DNA from: UBA11891 sp049890035
Lineage (GTDB): Bacteria; Bacteroidota; Bacteroidia; Flavobacteriales; Flavobacteriaceae
Direction: 5' to 3'
Length of the DNA stretch: 64,000 bases
Assembly (NCBI GenBank): GCA_049890035.1
Contig: JBMHCG010000050.1
Span: 43,761-107,760, forward strand
Shown: piece after piece, positions 27,277-35,066 of the stretch
Position numbering within the stretch: the stretch's first letter is position 1
How the letters are laid out: each line of letters starts with the position of its first letter
Notes under the pieces: model-generated
Database searches by the model: none
The model's input: the letters and a program-made list of their open reading frames with translations, nothing else
Told to the model about the DNA's origin: nothing
Program-made: the position numbers and the translations under genes

Positions 27277-28622
27277 CTTTCACTACGTTCTTTGTCATCT
27301 TGTTTTGATAAACGCTGCTTTTATTGGCATTGTTTGCAACGGTTATGTTTGTTTTGAGCCAATCTGTAGGCTTTTTTTTCTTTAAAGACTTTGGAAAACT
27401 GTAAAAAATCAATAGGAGTTCCTCTAAATGTTTCTTCGGGTGTGTTTCCGCCCAAAGCCCATTGGGGGCGTTGGGTGTTGTAGGTCACTACAAGCTGTTT
27501 CAATACTTTTTCAAGCATATTTCTGGTAGGAATCTTTAGTGGATAGAGAAATTGATGTTTGATTACCTTGTTAAGGGCTTCTACCATAGCATTAGAAAAA
27601 CCCACATCTTTTTGAGCAATGCTATGTTCAATAGGAATATTCGATTGATGGATAAAGTTAGAAACCGTGGTATTGACATTTTCACTTCCCCCGTCGGTTA
27701 GCCATCGAACTTTATTGGGTTTGTGGGTTTTAATGGCTTCTTCAAGAAGGTTTTTTATAAGATATGCCGAGGCATTTTTTGCTACCCCATAGCCCAAAAT
27801 CTTTTTTGAATAATGATCCATTAGAAAATGGATGGCATGTTTTTGATTATCGACTGTTTTAAAATAAGTTACATCGGCACACCAAAGTTGGTTGGGTTTT
27901 TCTGTTTTGACGGGAGAATAGTCATCGGATTTCCTTTTTCCTTTCTTGTTATCAAACCCTAACAATCGACAGTATTTGTAAAAAGTAGCTAAGCTGCATT
28001 TTAGTTTTTGATCGCGAATAGCTTTTAAATAAATACAGGCTTTTGACCAGTTTTGGTATTGTTTGTGGGTCATGTAGTTTTTGATGGTCTTTACTTCCTG
28101 GGGCAAAAGTTGGTTTGAAAATTGTTTGACACACCAGTTAAAATAAGAGGGGATACATTTATGAATTACGATTGCTTTGTAATTTTCATAGGTGCTTCGT
28201 GAAAGTTTAAAGACCTGTAAGGCATTTTCTATGGGGATGATATGTTTTACTTTTTCAATTGTGTTTACTACTTTTTCTTTGTGTTTTCTCAGAAGTGTTT
28301 TGATGTTTTTGGTTTTCTCTAAAATGCTGTGAAAGGTTTGGCATAGTTGAAAATAGCTTTGAATCACCGCTTTTATCTTTGATGATTGATTGAGTTTTTT
28401 GATGAGTTCAATTTCCTTTTGGATGACTTGATTGAGTTCACAGAATTGATATTTTTCCTGGGATTCTTTTTTCCACCGAGCGATGTTGGAACGAGGAATT
28501 AAAGCAATTTGTTGTGGGGTTAACAGGTCGTTTAATAATCCGTTTCGGGCAATGTGTTTTAGGGCAGTATCCCAAGAGGTTTTTTGCATAAGCTAAGATT
28601 TGAAAGACAGGACAAATGAAAG
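27277..28622 (-). mobile_element. IS-like element carrying a DDE transposase (ends approximate)
   Basis: The transposase gene at 27321-28589 defines the element. The proposed ends are the imperfect inverted sequences CTTTCA...TTTGTC (from 27277 inward) and its counterpart CTTTCATTTGTC read inward on the minus strand from 28622. The match is only partial and no clear target duplication was found, so the boundaries are provisional. The element sits between an RHS N-terminal fragment and a GC-rich repeat relic. Confidence 0.4.
27321..28589 (-). CDS. DDE transposase with integrase core (rve) domain
   Basis: This is a 422-residue single-ORF transposase. The N-terminal region (about 1-60) is helical with IPRSNIARWKKE, consistent with DNA binding. 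A long basic helical linker follows, then the retroviral-integrase-like catalytic core with Asp in WCADVTYF, Asp in WLTDGGSEN and Glu in MVEALNKVIK, completing the DDE triad. The C-terminus has QRPQWALGGNTPEE, typical of IS3/IS481-type proteins, and ends with a short CKQC motif. The gene appears intact. It is the only clear mobile gene in the window. Confidence 0.88.
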   Translation of the reverse strand: MQKTSWDTALKHIARNGLLNDLLTPQQIALIPRSNIARWKKESQEKYQFCELNQVIQKEIELIKKLNQSSKIKAVIQSYFQLCQTFHSILEKTKNIKTLLRKHKEKVVNTIEKVKHIIPIENALQVFKLSRSTYENYKAIVIHKCIPSYFNWCVKQFSNQLLPQEVKTIKNYMTHKQYQNWSKACIYLKAIRDQKLKCSLATFYKYCRLLGFDNKKGKRKSDDYSPVKTEKPNQLWCADVTYFKTVDNQKHAIHFLMDHYSKKILGYGVAKNASAYLIKNLLEEAIKTHKPNKVRWLTDGGSENVNTTVSNFIHQSNIPIEHSIAQKDVGFSNAMVEALNKVIKHQFLYPLKIPTRNMLEKVLKQLVVTYNTQRPQWALGGNTPEETFRGTPIDFLQFSKVFKEKKAYRLAQNKHNRCKQCQ

Positions 28623-28762
28623 ACTTATTCCATACTTCTGGTTATGACGACAAAGGGTGGGCGGTGCTTAAAAGGGGCCCCTCGACCCCCTCGACCCCCT
28701 CGGCAAGCTCGGGGAGCTCGGGGAGCTCGGCAGGATACGTGACCACCGCAACCGCTGGGTAG
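28616..28762 (+). pseudogene. Relic reading frame with Ser-rich tripeptide repeats
   Basis: This 48-codon frame encodes a segment with GYDDKGWAVLKR, which looks like an internal RHS/YD-type stretch, followed by S-T-P, S-A-S and S-G-S triplets. Its base composition is much richer in GC than the flanking transposase gene. It may be a remnant of the RHS gene whose start lies at 26979. The frame has no convincing beginning or end domain, so function is unlikely. Confidence 0.35.
28681..28730. repeat. GC-rich 9-bp-period tandem repeat
   Basis: The stretch can be cut into units CTCGACCCC (twice), CTCGGCAAG, CTCGGGGAG (twice) and a partial CTCGG, every unit starting CTCG. In the plus frame each unit codes for a Ser-x-x tripeptide. 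The two halves are also partly complementary, so it can fold. It resembles the short CTCGA-rich repeats dispersed in some flavobacterial genomes. Confidence 0.7.
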
Positions 28763-28763
28763 A

Positions 28764-28791
28764 ACAAAAACTGCCCAGCTAAGGTTGGGCA
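28764..28791 (-). terminator. Rho-independent terminator after the methyltransferase gene
   Basis: TGCCCA (28772-28777) and TGGGCA (28786-28791) form a 6-bp stem with an 8-base loop. On the minus strand the stem is followed by GTTTTTGTT. It lies 50 bp past the methyltransferase stop, so it would end the gpmI-Trx-map-methyltransferase transcript. Confidence 0.65.
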
Positions 28792-28841
28792 TATATAGCC
28801 TATTGCAAGTGATTCTATTGCATAAACACAGAAAAGTACCC

Positions 28842-29594
28842 CTACAATTTCACCGCTACAGGAATCCGTTCCTTTTGCAGGGCAAACTGCTGTATTTCTT
28901 GCGGGCTCAGTTGCGAGATCATATCTACAGCTTGGCCTCTAAACCCCACCGCTGCTATACGTTGGTAATAATCTTGTCCATAGATGCGTACATGGTCGTA
29001 CTGTCCAAACAGGCGAGCACGTTCTTTGGGGTCGGTGATGCTGTTGTCTTCAAAGCTTTGGGATCGGGTTTCCTCCAGCGGCACCTGGAGAATGGCGGTT
29101 CCTCCTTTTTTTAACACCCGGTAGATTTCAGACAATGCCTGTTTGTCGTTGGGGATGTGTTCCAATACATGGTTGCAAAAGATCAAGTCAAAGCGATCGT
29201 TTTCAAAGGGCAGCGCGGTAATATCAGCTTTGATATCGGCCAGGGGTGAGTGCAGATCCGTAGTGGTGTAATTCCAATGAGAAAAGCTTTTGAATTTTTG
29301 GTAAAAGGCTTGTTCGGGAGCTATATGTAAGACTTTTAATGGTTGGGTTAAAAAGCTTGTTTGTCTTTGGAGATACAACCAGAGCAACCGGTGTCGTTCG
29401 AGGGAAAGGGTTCCAGGACATAGGGCATTGGGGCGTACCTGGTGGTAGCCATAGGGTAAAAATTTTCTGTAGCCCCGACCATCGATGGGATCTACAAAAC
29501 GGCGACCGCTATAGTACCAACGCAAGAAAGGGCGTAATCGAATGCTGCCCCAAATAAGCCAGGGGCGGGGGAATAGGCGCAGCAGCCATTTCAT
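28842..29594 (-). CDS. Class I SAM-dependent methyltransferase
   Basis: This is a 250-residue Methyltransf_11-type protein. The Rossmann core shows VLHIAPEQAF (a variant of motif I), the acidic strand YTTTDLHS, ADITALPFEN, and DLIFCNHVLEHIPND, which is a canonical motif around the catalytic pocket. RVLKKGGTAILQVPL follows. The N-terminal 50 residues are basic and aromatic and may bind the membrane or substrate. The substrate is unknown. The start overlaps the map stop by 4 bp, so it belongs to the map operon. Confidence 0.85.
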   Translation of the reverse strand: MKWLLRLFPRPWLIWGSIRLRPFLRWYYSGRRFVDPIDGRGYRKFLPYGYHQVRPNALCPGTLSLERHRLLWLYLQRQTSFLTQPLKVLHIAPEQAFYQKFKSFSHWNYTTTDLHSPLADIKADITALPFENDRFDLIFCNHVLEHIPNDKQALSEIYRVLKKGGTAILQVPLEETRSQSFEDNSITDPKERARLFGQYDHVRIYGQDYYQRIAAVGFRGQAVDMISQLSPQEIQQFALQKERIPVAVKL

Positions 29595-30403
29595 AAAACT
29601 GCAGCTTTGCGGTAGGGATCTTCTTCGTGGCTTTGGATACCCAAGGCTTCATATACATAATCGAACGTAGAAAGCAGTTGTGGGGCGCCATTGACAATGG
29701 CCACATTGTGTTCGAAATGGGCACTGGGTTTGCCATCGGCGGTTAGAATGGTCCATCCGTCTTTGAGTTGCTTGATGCGGCGGGTTCCTTGATTGATCAT
29801 CGGTTCAATGGCTACAACCAAACCTTCTTTGAACTGCTTGCCTTGTCCTCTTCTGCCGTAATTGGGCATTTCTGGGGCCTCGTGCATCTCGGTGCCCAAG
29901 CCGTGACCGACCAATTCGCGGACAACGCCATAACCTTCGGCTTCCGTGTATTTTTGGATAGCGTGGGCCACATCTCCCACCCGGTTCCCTGCTCGGAATT
30001 GTTCAATCCCTACATAGAGGGATTCTTTGGTGATGCGCAGTAGTTTTTCTGTTTCTGGGGCTATGTTGCCTACAGCAAAAGTATAGGCGTGGTCTCCGTA
30101 AAAGCCATTCTTTAAAGCACCGCAGTCCACCGATAAAATATCGCCTTCCTCAAGTGGGGTATCATTGGGAATGCCGTGAACGACCTGCGCGTTGGGACTC
30201 ACGCACAGGGTATTGGGAAAATCATAGAGTCCCAGGAATCCGGGTTCAGCACCATGGTCACGGATAAACACTTCGGCCATAGCATCTAAGTCTAGCGTGG
30301 TCACCCCTGCTTTGATCTCAACGGCCAACATGCCCAGCGTTTTTGAAACAATCAAAGCACTTTCCCGCATCTTTTCTATTTCCTCTGCCGTTTTTACAAT
30401 CAT
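29591..30403 (-). CDS. map: Type I methionine aminopeptidase
   Basis: This 270-residue cytoplasmic metallopeptidase removes initiator methionine from nascent proteins. The five metal ligands are visible: Asp in SVDCGALKNG, Asp in GFYGDHAYTF, His in VGHGLGTEMHE, Glu in AIEPMIN and Glu in AHFEHNVAIV; VVHGIPND carries the substrate His. Length and order are standard. It overlaps the genes on both sides by 4 bp. Confidence 0.96.
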   Translation of the reverse strand: MIVKTAEEIEKMRESALIVSKTLGMLAVEIKAGVTTLDLDAMAEVFIRDHGAEPGFLGLYDFPNTLCVSPNAQVVHGIPNDTPLEEGDILSVDCGALKNGFYGDHAYTFAVGNIAPETEKLLRITKESLYVGIEQFRAGNRVGDVAHAIQKYTEAEGYGVVRELVGHGLGTEMHEAPEMPNYGRRGQGKQFKEGLVVAIEPMINQGTRRIKQLKDGWTILTADGKPSAHFEHNVAIVNGAPQLLSTFDYVYEALGIQSHEEDPYRKAAVL

Positions 30404-30969
30404 GGTGTTTCTGCTGCTATGAAATAGGCGTGTTGGTAGGGCTCATTTTTTAAGATTTTAGCAAAGTCTTTGTACAGGCTTTCGACAGGCAGTTCTACAA
30501 TCCGGTTCATTTCTTTTTCGCCTTTGTAAAAAATCAAGGTAGGGATATTGGTGATGTTCAATCCAGCTTCGTATTGTTCAGGGGTCTTTTTGTCTTCATC
30601 CGTAGCATAGATAACCATATCGGTCTTTTCCATACCGAGGGCATCTAAAATTTTCAACATCCCAGGCACTTCTCGCTGACTGTCTTCGCACCAGGTGCCC
30701 AAAAACAATTGGTAGTTCAGGGCTTTTGCCAAAGGCTGCATCTCGGAGATCCAGTTGGCATCGATGCTAAAAGCGTCGTATTCTTTTTGAAACCACTGAC
30801 TGTGTTCGTAGGTCAATAGATTGGTCCGGTTGATTTTCCCCATGATGAAAGGGGTTTGTTCTTCTAGGGTAATACCGGTGGCAACGGGAAGCGGTTGTTC
30901 TGTTGGTTTTTTGGGGGTGCTATGGCAGCCAGCCAGCAGCATTCCCAAAACAAAAATCAATTTTTTCAT
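30400..30969 (-). CDS. Thioredoxin-like lipoprotein lacking CxxC
   Basis: This is a 189-residue lipoprotein: a short basic N-terminus, a hydrophobic core and the lipobox LLAGC with Cys15. The mature domain has a thioredoxin fold pattern, LFLGTWCEDSQRE (Trp93-Cys94-Glu-Asp-Ser97) and the cis-Pro motif NIPTLIFYKGEKE. The resolving cysteine of CxxC is replaced by Ser, so a classic dithiol reductase is unlikely; a monothiol or binding role is inferred. It sits between gpmI and map with 4-bp overlaps on both sides. Confidence 0.8.
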   Translation of the reverse strand: MKKLIFVLGMLLAGCHSTPKKPTEQPLPVATGITLEEQTPFIMGKINRTNLLTYEHSQWFQKEYDAFSIDANWISEMQPLAKALNYQLFLGTWCEDSQREVPGMLKILDALGMEKTDMVIYATDEDKKTPEQYEAGLNITNIPTLIFYKGEKEMNRIVELPVESLYKDFAKILKNEPYQHAYFIAAETP

Positions 30970-32489
30970 GAGGATAAAAGTAAAGAATGTTGCGTCATGG
31001 CAGGGGGTTGTGCCACCCCCATCAAGTCGAGAATGGTAGGGGCAATATCACCTAATACGCCATCCTTGACCTTTCTGTTTTGTGGATCGACCAAAATAAA
31101 AGGAACAGGATTGGTCGTATGGGCAGTGTGCGGACTGCCATCTTCGTTGAACATGATTTCTGCATTGCCATGATCGGCTATAACCAATGCCACATAGCCG
31201 TGATCCAAAGCCGTGCCAATCACTTTTTCAGCACACTGATCTACGGTTTCACACGCCTTGATGGCAGCTTGCATATCGCCCGTATGGCCCACCATATCCG
31301 GGTTGGCAAAATTAAGACAAATAAAATCAGGCGTTTCGGAAAGGATGGCAGCAGAAATTTTATCGCGTATGTCAAACGCACTCATTTCGGGTTGCAGGTC
31401 ATAGGTTGCCACTTTGGGGGAGGGGCACAAAATACGAGATTCCCCAGTAAAGGGGGCTTCTTGACCGCCATTAAAAAAGAAAGTAACATGGGGGTATTTT
31501 TCCGTTTCGGCGATACGTATTTGTGTTTTACCGGCCTTGGCAAGGGTCTCTCCCAGGGTGTCTTTTAAATTTTCTTTATCAAAAATGACCTGGATGCCTG
31601 TAAAGTTTGCATCGTAGTTGGTCATGGTGAGATAGTGCAGGTCAAGGGGGTGCATGTCTTGATCTGGAAAGGCTTGTTGGGTAAGGGCTTGGGTGAGCTG
31701 TCTTCCCCGATCGGTTCTAAAATTCATAAAAATAACCACATCCCCCGACTGGATACTGGTCAGTGGGCTTCCATCGGCACCAACAGCAACAAGGGGTTCG
31801 ATAAATTCATCGGTTACATTTTGGGAATAACTTTCTTGCAGGGCTTGGGCAAAATTCTTGGTCGGCTTGCCTTGTCCTGTGACCAGTAAATCATATGCTT
31901 TTTGAACGCGTTCCCAGCGTTGGTCTCTGTCCATGGCATAGTAGCGACCAATTAATGAAGCCAACCTACCCTTGCTATTGGATAGATATTTTTCTAGTTC
32001 ATCGATAAAGCCAGCGCCAGAAGTTGGCGCCACGTCTCTTCCGTCTGTAAAGGCATGGATGTAAAAGGGCAGCCCACTGGGTTGAAGGGCGTCGATAACG
32101 GCCTTAAAATGATCAGTATGGGCATGGACACCACCATTGGAATACAAACCCAGTAAGTGAATAGGTTTTTGGTTGTTTTTGGCATAAGTCAGGGCGGCTT
32201 GAAATTGTGCTTGCTCTTGAAAAGTACCTTCGGCCACGACCTTGTTAATTTTGGCCAAGTCTTGATAAACGATGCGACCGGCACCCAAATTCATATGGCC
32301 GACTTCGCTGTTTCCCATTTGCCCGTCGGGCAAGCCTACATGGGCACCATCGGTACGGAGTTCGCTGCTAGCATATTCTTTTTGAATACGATCCATATAG
32401 GGGGTATGCGATTGATCAACGGCCGATGCTTCCTTACGGGAAGCCTTACCCCATCCATCAAGAATCATTAATAGCACTTTATCAGCCAT
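30966..32489 (-). CDS. gpmI: 2,3-bisphosphoglycerate-independent phosphoglycerate mutase
   Basis: This 507-residue enzyme interconverts 3- and 2-phosphoglycerate in glycolysis. LMILDGWG holds the first metal Asp, and the phosphoserine nucleophile is in GQMGNSEVGHMNLGAGR. HAFTDGRDVAP is the substrate loop, and the C-terminal metal site is in FANPDMVGHTGD and VIADHGNAE. Length is typical. TATCTTTG at 32513-32506 on the minus strand fits a -7 box close to the start. It is the first gene of a four-gene overlapping operon. Confidence 0.96.
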   Translation of the reverse strand: MADKVLLMILDGWGKASRKEASAVDQSHTPYMDRIQKEYASSELRTDGAHVGLPDGQMGNSEVGHMNLGAGRIVYQDLAKINKVVAEGTFQEQAQFQAALTYAKNNQKPIHLLGLYSNGGVHAHTDHFKAVIDALQPSGLPFYIHAFTDGRDVAPTSGAGFIDELEKYLSNSKGRLASLIGRYYAMDRDQRWERVQKAYDLLVTGQGKPTKNFAQALQESYSQNVTDEFIEPLVAVGADGSPLTSIQSGDVVIFMNFRTDRGRQLTQALTQQAFPDQDMHPLDLHYLTMTNYDANFTGIQVIFDKENLKDTLGETLAKAGKTQIRIAETEKYPHVTFFFNGGQEAPFTGESRILCPSPKVATYDLQPEMSAFDIRDKISAAILSETPDFICLNFANPDMVGHTGDMQAAIKACETVDQCAEKVIGTALDHGYVALVIADHGNAEIMFNEDGSPHTAHTTNPVPFILVDPQNRKVKDGVLGDIAPTILDLMGVAQPPAMTQHSLLLSS

Positions 32490-32575
32490 ACAGTCAAATT
32501 TTGGGCAAAGATACGAATTCCCCCCTCCCTTGCTTGGCGTGTGGTTGGGAAAAAATGTTTGTATTTTTGGGCGGT

Positions 32576-33502
32576 ATGAAAGAAGGCGTCGTGTATCGGT
32601 CTACGGGAAGTTGGTATTCGGTCAAAACCAGCGAAGGGTTTTTTGATTGCCGTATCAAAGGGAAAATCCGTTTGGAGGGAATCAAAAGTACCAATCCCAT
32701 TGCTGTTGGTGATCGGGTGCGTTTGGAAGCGGATCCTCAAAATCCCCAACAGGGGGTTATACACGAAATACTAGAACGCAAAAATTACATCATCCGACGT
32801 TCGGTGAATCTATCCAAACAGACCCATATCATAGCAGCGAACATAGATCTGGCATTCTTGATGGTAACCCTCAATAATCCCGTTACGAGCCGTAGCTTCA
32901 TAGACCGGTTTTTGGTCTCGGCACAGGCCTATCGAATTCCAGTGATACTCTTATTTAATAAGGTGGATACGTACACAGCAGAAGAACAATCGATGCTAAC
33001 TGCTATGCAATCGGTCTATACCGCAATAGGATACGAAACCCATTGCGTATCGGCCCTTCGCTTGCAGGGTATCGAGCCATTGAAAGCATTAATGAAAGGA
33101 AAAGTGTGCATGTTTTCCGGACACAGTGGTGTAGGAAAATCAACCTTAGCCAATGCGATAGCACCCAATTTGCAGTTAAAAACAGGCCGCCTCTCGGATG
33201 CCCATGCCCAGGGGCAACACACAACGACTTTTGCCGAAATGTTCGATTTGGAATCGGATATTCGCATTGTGGATACACCCGGAATCCGAGGTTTTGGGGT
33301 AGTGGATATGTCACCCGAAGAGTTGTCAGATTATTTTCCCGAGTTTTTAGCCTGCCAGCAGGCTTGTAAATTCAACAATTGCCTGCACTTAGGAGAACCT
33401 GCCTGTGCTGTCAAAGCGGGCGTTGCCGAGGGCCGTATTGCGGAAAGCAGGTACCACAGTTATTTGCAGTTGTTAGAAGAAGACACCCCCTACAGAAAGT
33501 AA
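32576..33502 (+). CDS. rsgA: Small ribosomal subunit maturation GTPase
   Basis: This is a 308-residue circularly permuted GTPase acting in late 30S assembly. The N-terminal OB fold is followed by NKVD (G4), then G1 GHSGVGKST and G3 DTPGIRGFG. The C-terminal zinc finger has CQQACKFNNCLHLGEPAC. The start at 32576 (MKEGVVYRSTG) fits the family; 50 upstream in-frame residues are antisense to gpmI. A TATTTTTG at 32562-32569 may be its -7 box, which would give an almost leaderless mRNA. Confidence 0.94.
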   Translation: MKEGVVYRSTGSWYSVKTSEGFFDCRIKGKIRLEGIKSTNPIAVGDRVRLEADPQNPQQGVIHEILERKNYIIRRSVNLSKQTHIIAANIDLAFLMVTLNNPVTSRSFIDRFLVSAQAYRIPVILLFNKVDTYTAEEQSMLTAMQSVYTAIGYETHCVSALRLQGIEPLKALMKGKVCMFSGHSGVGKSTLANAIAPNLQLKTGRLSDAHAQGQHTTTFAEMFDLESDIRIVDTPGIRGFGVVDMSPEELSDYFPEFLACQQACKFNNCLHLGEPACAVKAGVAEGRIAESRYHSYLQLLEEDTPYRK

Positions 33503-33585
33503 TGAATACCATTCTAAAAAATCCATTCTTCATTTTTAGTACCATCACAACCATCAACCCATCCTGTTAAAAAACCTCCTGGTCT

Positions 33586-34038
33586 ATGAAAATAATCATC
33601 CAACGTGTTACAGAAGCCCAAGTCACTGTCGATCAAAAAGTCGTCGGTCAAATCGGTTCGGGCTTTTTAATCCTTTTAGGGATCGGTACCGATGATTCCG
33701 AAGCCGATGCCGATTGGTTGGTTCAGAAAACAGCGGGTTTGCGCATTTTTAATGACGCCAATGGGGTGATGAATCGATCGTTGATTGATGTTCAAGGTGC
33801 CGCCTTAGTCATTTCACAATTTACCCTGCTGGCGGCAACCAAGAAGGGCAATCGCCCTTCCTATATCCAAGCGGCTCATCCCGATCAGGCCGTCCCTTTG
33901 TACACCTATTTTGTCAAAAGACTGGAAATGGTACTTGATAGAAAAATAGAAACCGGCATTTTTGGTGCCGATATGAAAGTTCACTTAGTCAACGACGGTC
34001 CTGTTACCATCCCCATCGATTCTAAAAATCGGGTCTGA
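33586..34038 (+). CDS. dtd: D-aminoacyl-tRNA deacylase
   Basis: This 150-residue homodimeric enzyme hydrolyses D-amino acids mischarged on tRNA. ISQFTL and the cross-subunit NDGPVTIPID motif with the Gly-cisPro pair are both present, as is the GIGTDDSEADADWLVQKTAGLRIF stretch. Length is standard. It lies 83 bp after rsgA and converges on murB with 1 bp between the stops. Confidence 0.95.
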   Translation: MKIIIQRVTEAQVTVDQKVVGQIGSGFLILLGIGTDDSEADADWLVQKTAGLRIFNDANGVMNRSLIDVQGAALVISQFTLLAATKKGNRPSYIQAAHPDQAVPLYTYFVKRLEMVLDRKIETGIFGADMKVHLVNDGPVTIPIDSKNRV

Positions 34039-34039
34039 T

Positions 34040-35044
34040 TCAATAGCGTGTGACTTCGGGTTCCAGATCGATTTGATAGGTTTTTTTGACAGCCGATTGG
34101 ATTTCCATTGCCAGTGCCCAAATATCGGCTCCTGAGGCTTTTCCATGGTTGACCAACACCAATGCTTGGTGCGGGTGGACACCTGCTTGTTCGCGACGAA
34201 CTCCTTTGTATCCCAATTGTTCGATCAACCAGGCAGCAGGAATTTTAATACCCTTTGGGGCAGGAAAAGAGGGCAGGTTAGGAAATTTTTTTTGCAAGTC
34301 CTCGAATTGATTCAGGGCTACGATGGGATTTTTAAAAAAACTCCCGCAATTACCTATTTCACTGGGATCTGGTAGTTTCCGTTGCCGGATACGAACAACA
34401 GCCTGTGCCACTTCTTGGATGTTGCGTTCTTTGCCTTTTAGTTCCTCTTCCAGAGCACCGTAGGCAGTGTGTAGCGTATGTGGGGCTTTGTCCAAACGCA
34501 ATTGAACGGCTGTGATAACATATTGGTCTTTAAGCTGGTTTTTGAATACAGAGTCACGATACCCCAATTCACAGGTTTCCAATGAAAAGGTTTGTTCGGT
34601 TTGTTGCGTCCGATGCAGGGCCGTGCATTGGACGAAAACATCTTTGAGTTCGACGCCATAGGCACCGATATTTTGTATGGGAGCGGTTCCGACATTACCC
34701 GGGATGAGGGCTAGATTCTCTATACCGCCCAGTTGACGATCGATCGCCCAAAGCACCAGCTCGTGCCAATTTTCCCCCGCCTGTGCTTCGATGATTACGG
34801 CTCGATCCGTTTCCGAAACGACTCGAATGCCTTTGAGATTGATATGAATGGTACGACCAGGAAAGTCAGCCGTCCATAACATATTACTTCCCCCACCCAA
34901 AATTCGAATCCCATGTGGCGGTGCGGATTGAAGGTAGTACTTTAGACTGTCTAGGGTGTCAACGGATACAAACTCAGCCGACGAAGCCGCCACACCAAAG
35001 GTGGTATGGGATGCTATGGGATGGTTGTAGACAAGCGTGTTCAT
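34040..35044 (-). CDS. murB: UDP-N-acetylenolpyruvoylglucosamine reductase
   Basis: This is a 334-residue FAD enzyme that makes UDP-MurNAc for peptidoglycan. It is the long E. coli-like type I form: NHPIASHTTFGV, the FAD loop ILGGGSNML, IPGNVGTAPIQNIGAYGVE, then the Tyr-loop region YRDSVFK. The proton-donor Ser is in NCGSFFKNP, with a C-terminal Glu-containing end. The start at 35044 (MNTLVYNHP) is preferred over an upstream ATG that overlaps the aminotransferase gene. Confidence 0.95.
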   Translation of the reverse strand: MNTLVYNHPIASHTTFGVAASSAEFVSVDTLDSLKYYLQSAPPHGIRILGGGSNMLWTADFPGRTIHINLKGIRVVSETDRAVIIEAQAGENWHELVLWAIDRQLGGIENLALIPGNVGTAPIQNIGAYGVELKDVFVQCTALHRTQQTEQTFSLETCELGYRDSVFKNQLKDQYVITAVQLRLDKAPHTLHTAYGALEEELKGKERNIQEVAQAVVRIRQRKLPDPSEIGNCGSFFKNPIVALNQFEDLQKKFPNLPSFPAPKGIKIPAAWLIEQLGYKGVRREQAGVHPHQALVLVNHGKASGADIWALAMEIQSAVKKTYQIDLEPEVTRY

Positions 35045-35066
35045 CGTCTCCGAAATTACAAACTCT

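Noticed and set aside
28681..28730. CRISPR-like array
   Set aside because: Units are 9 bp and contiguous with no spacers.
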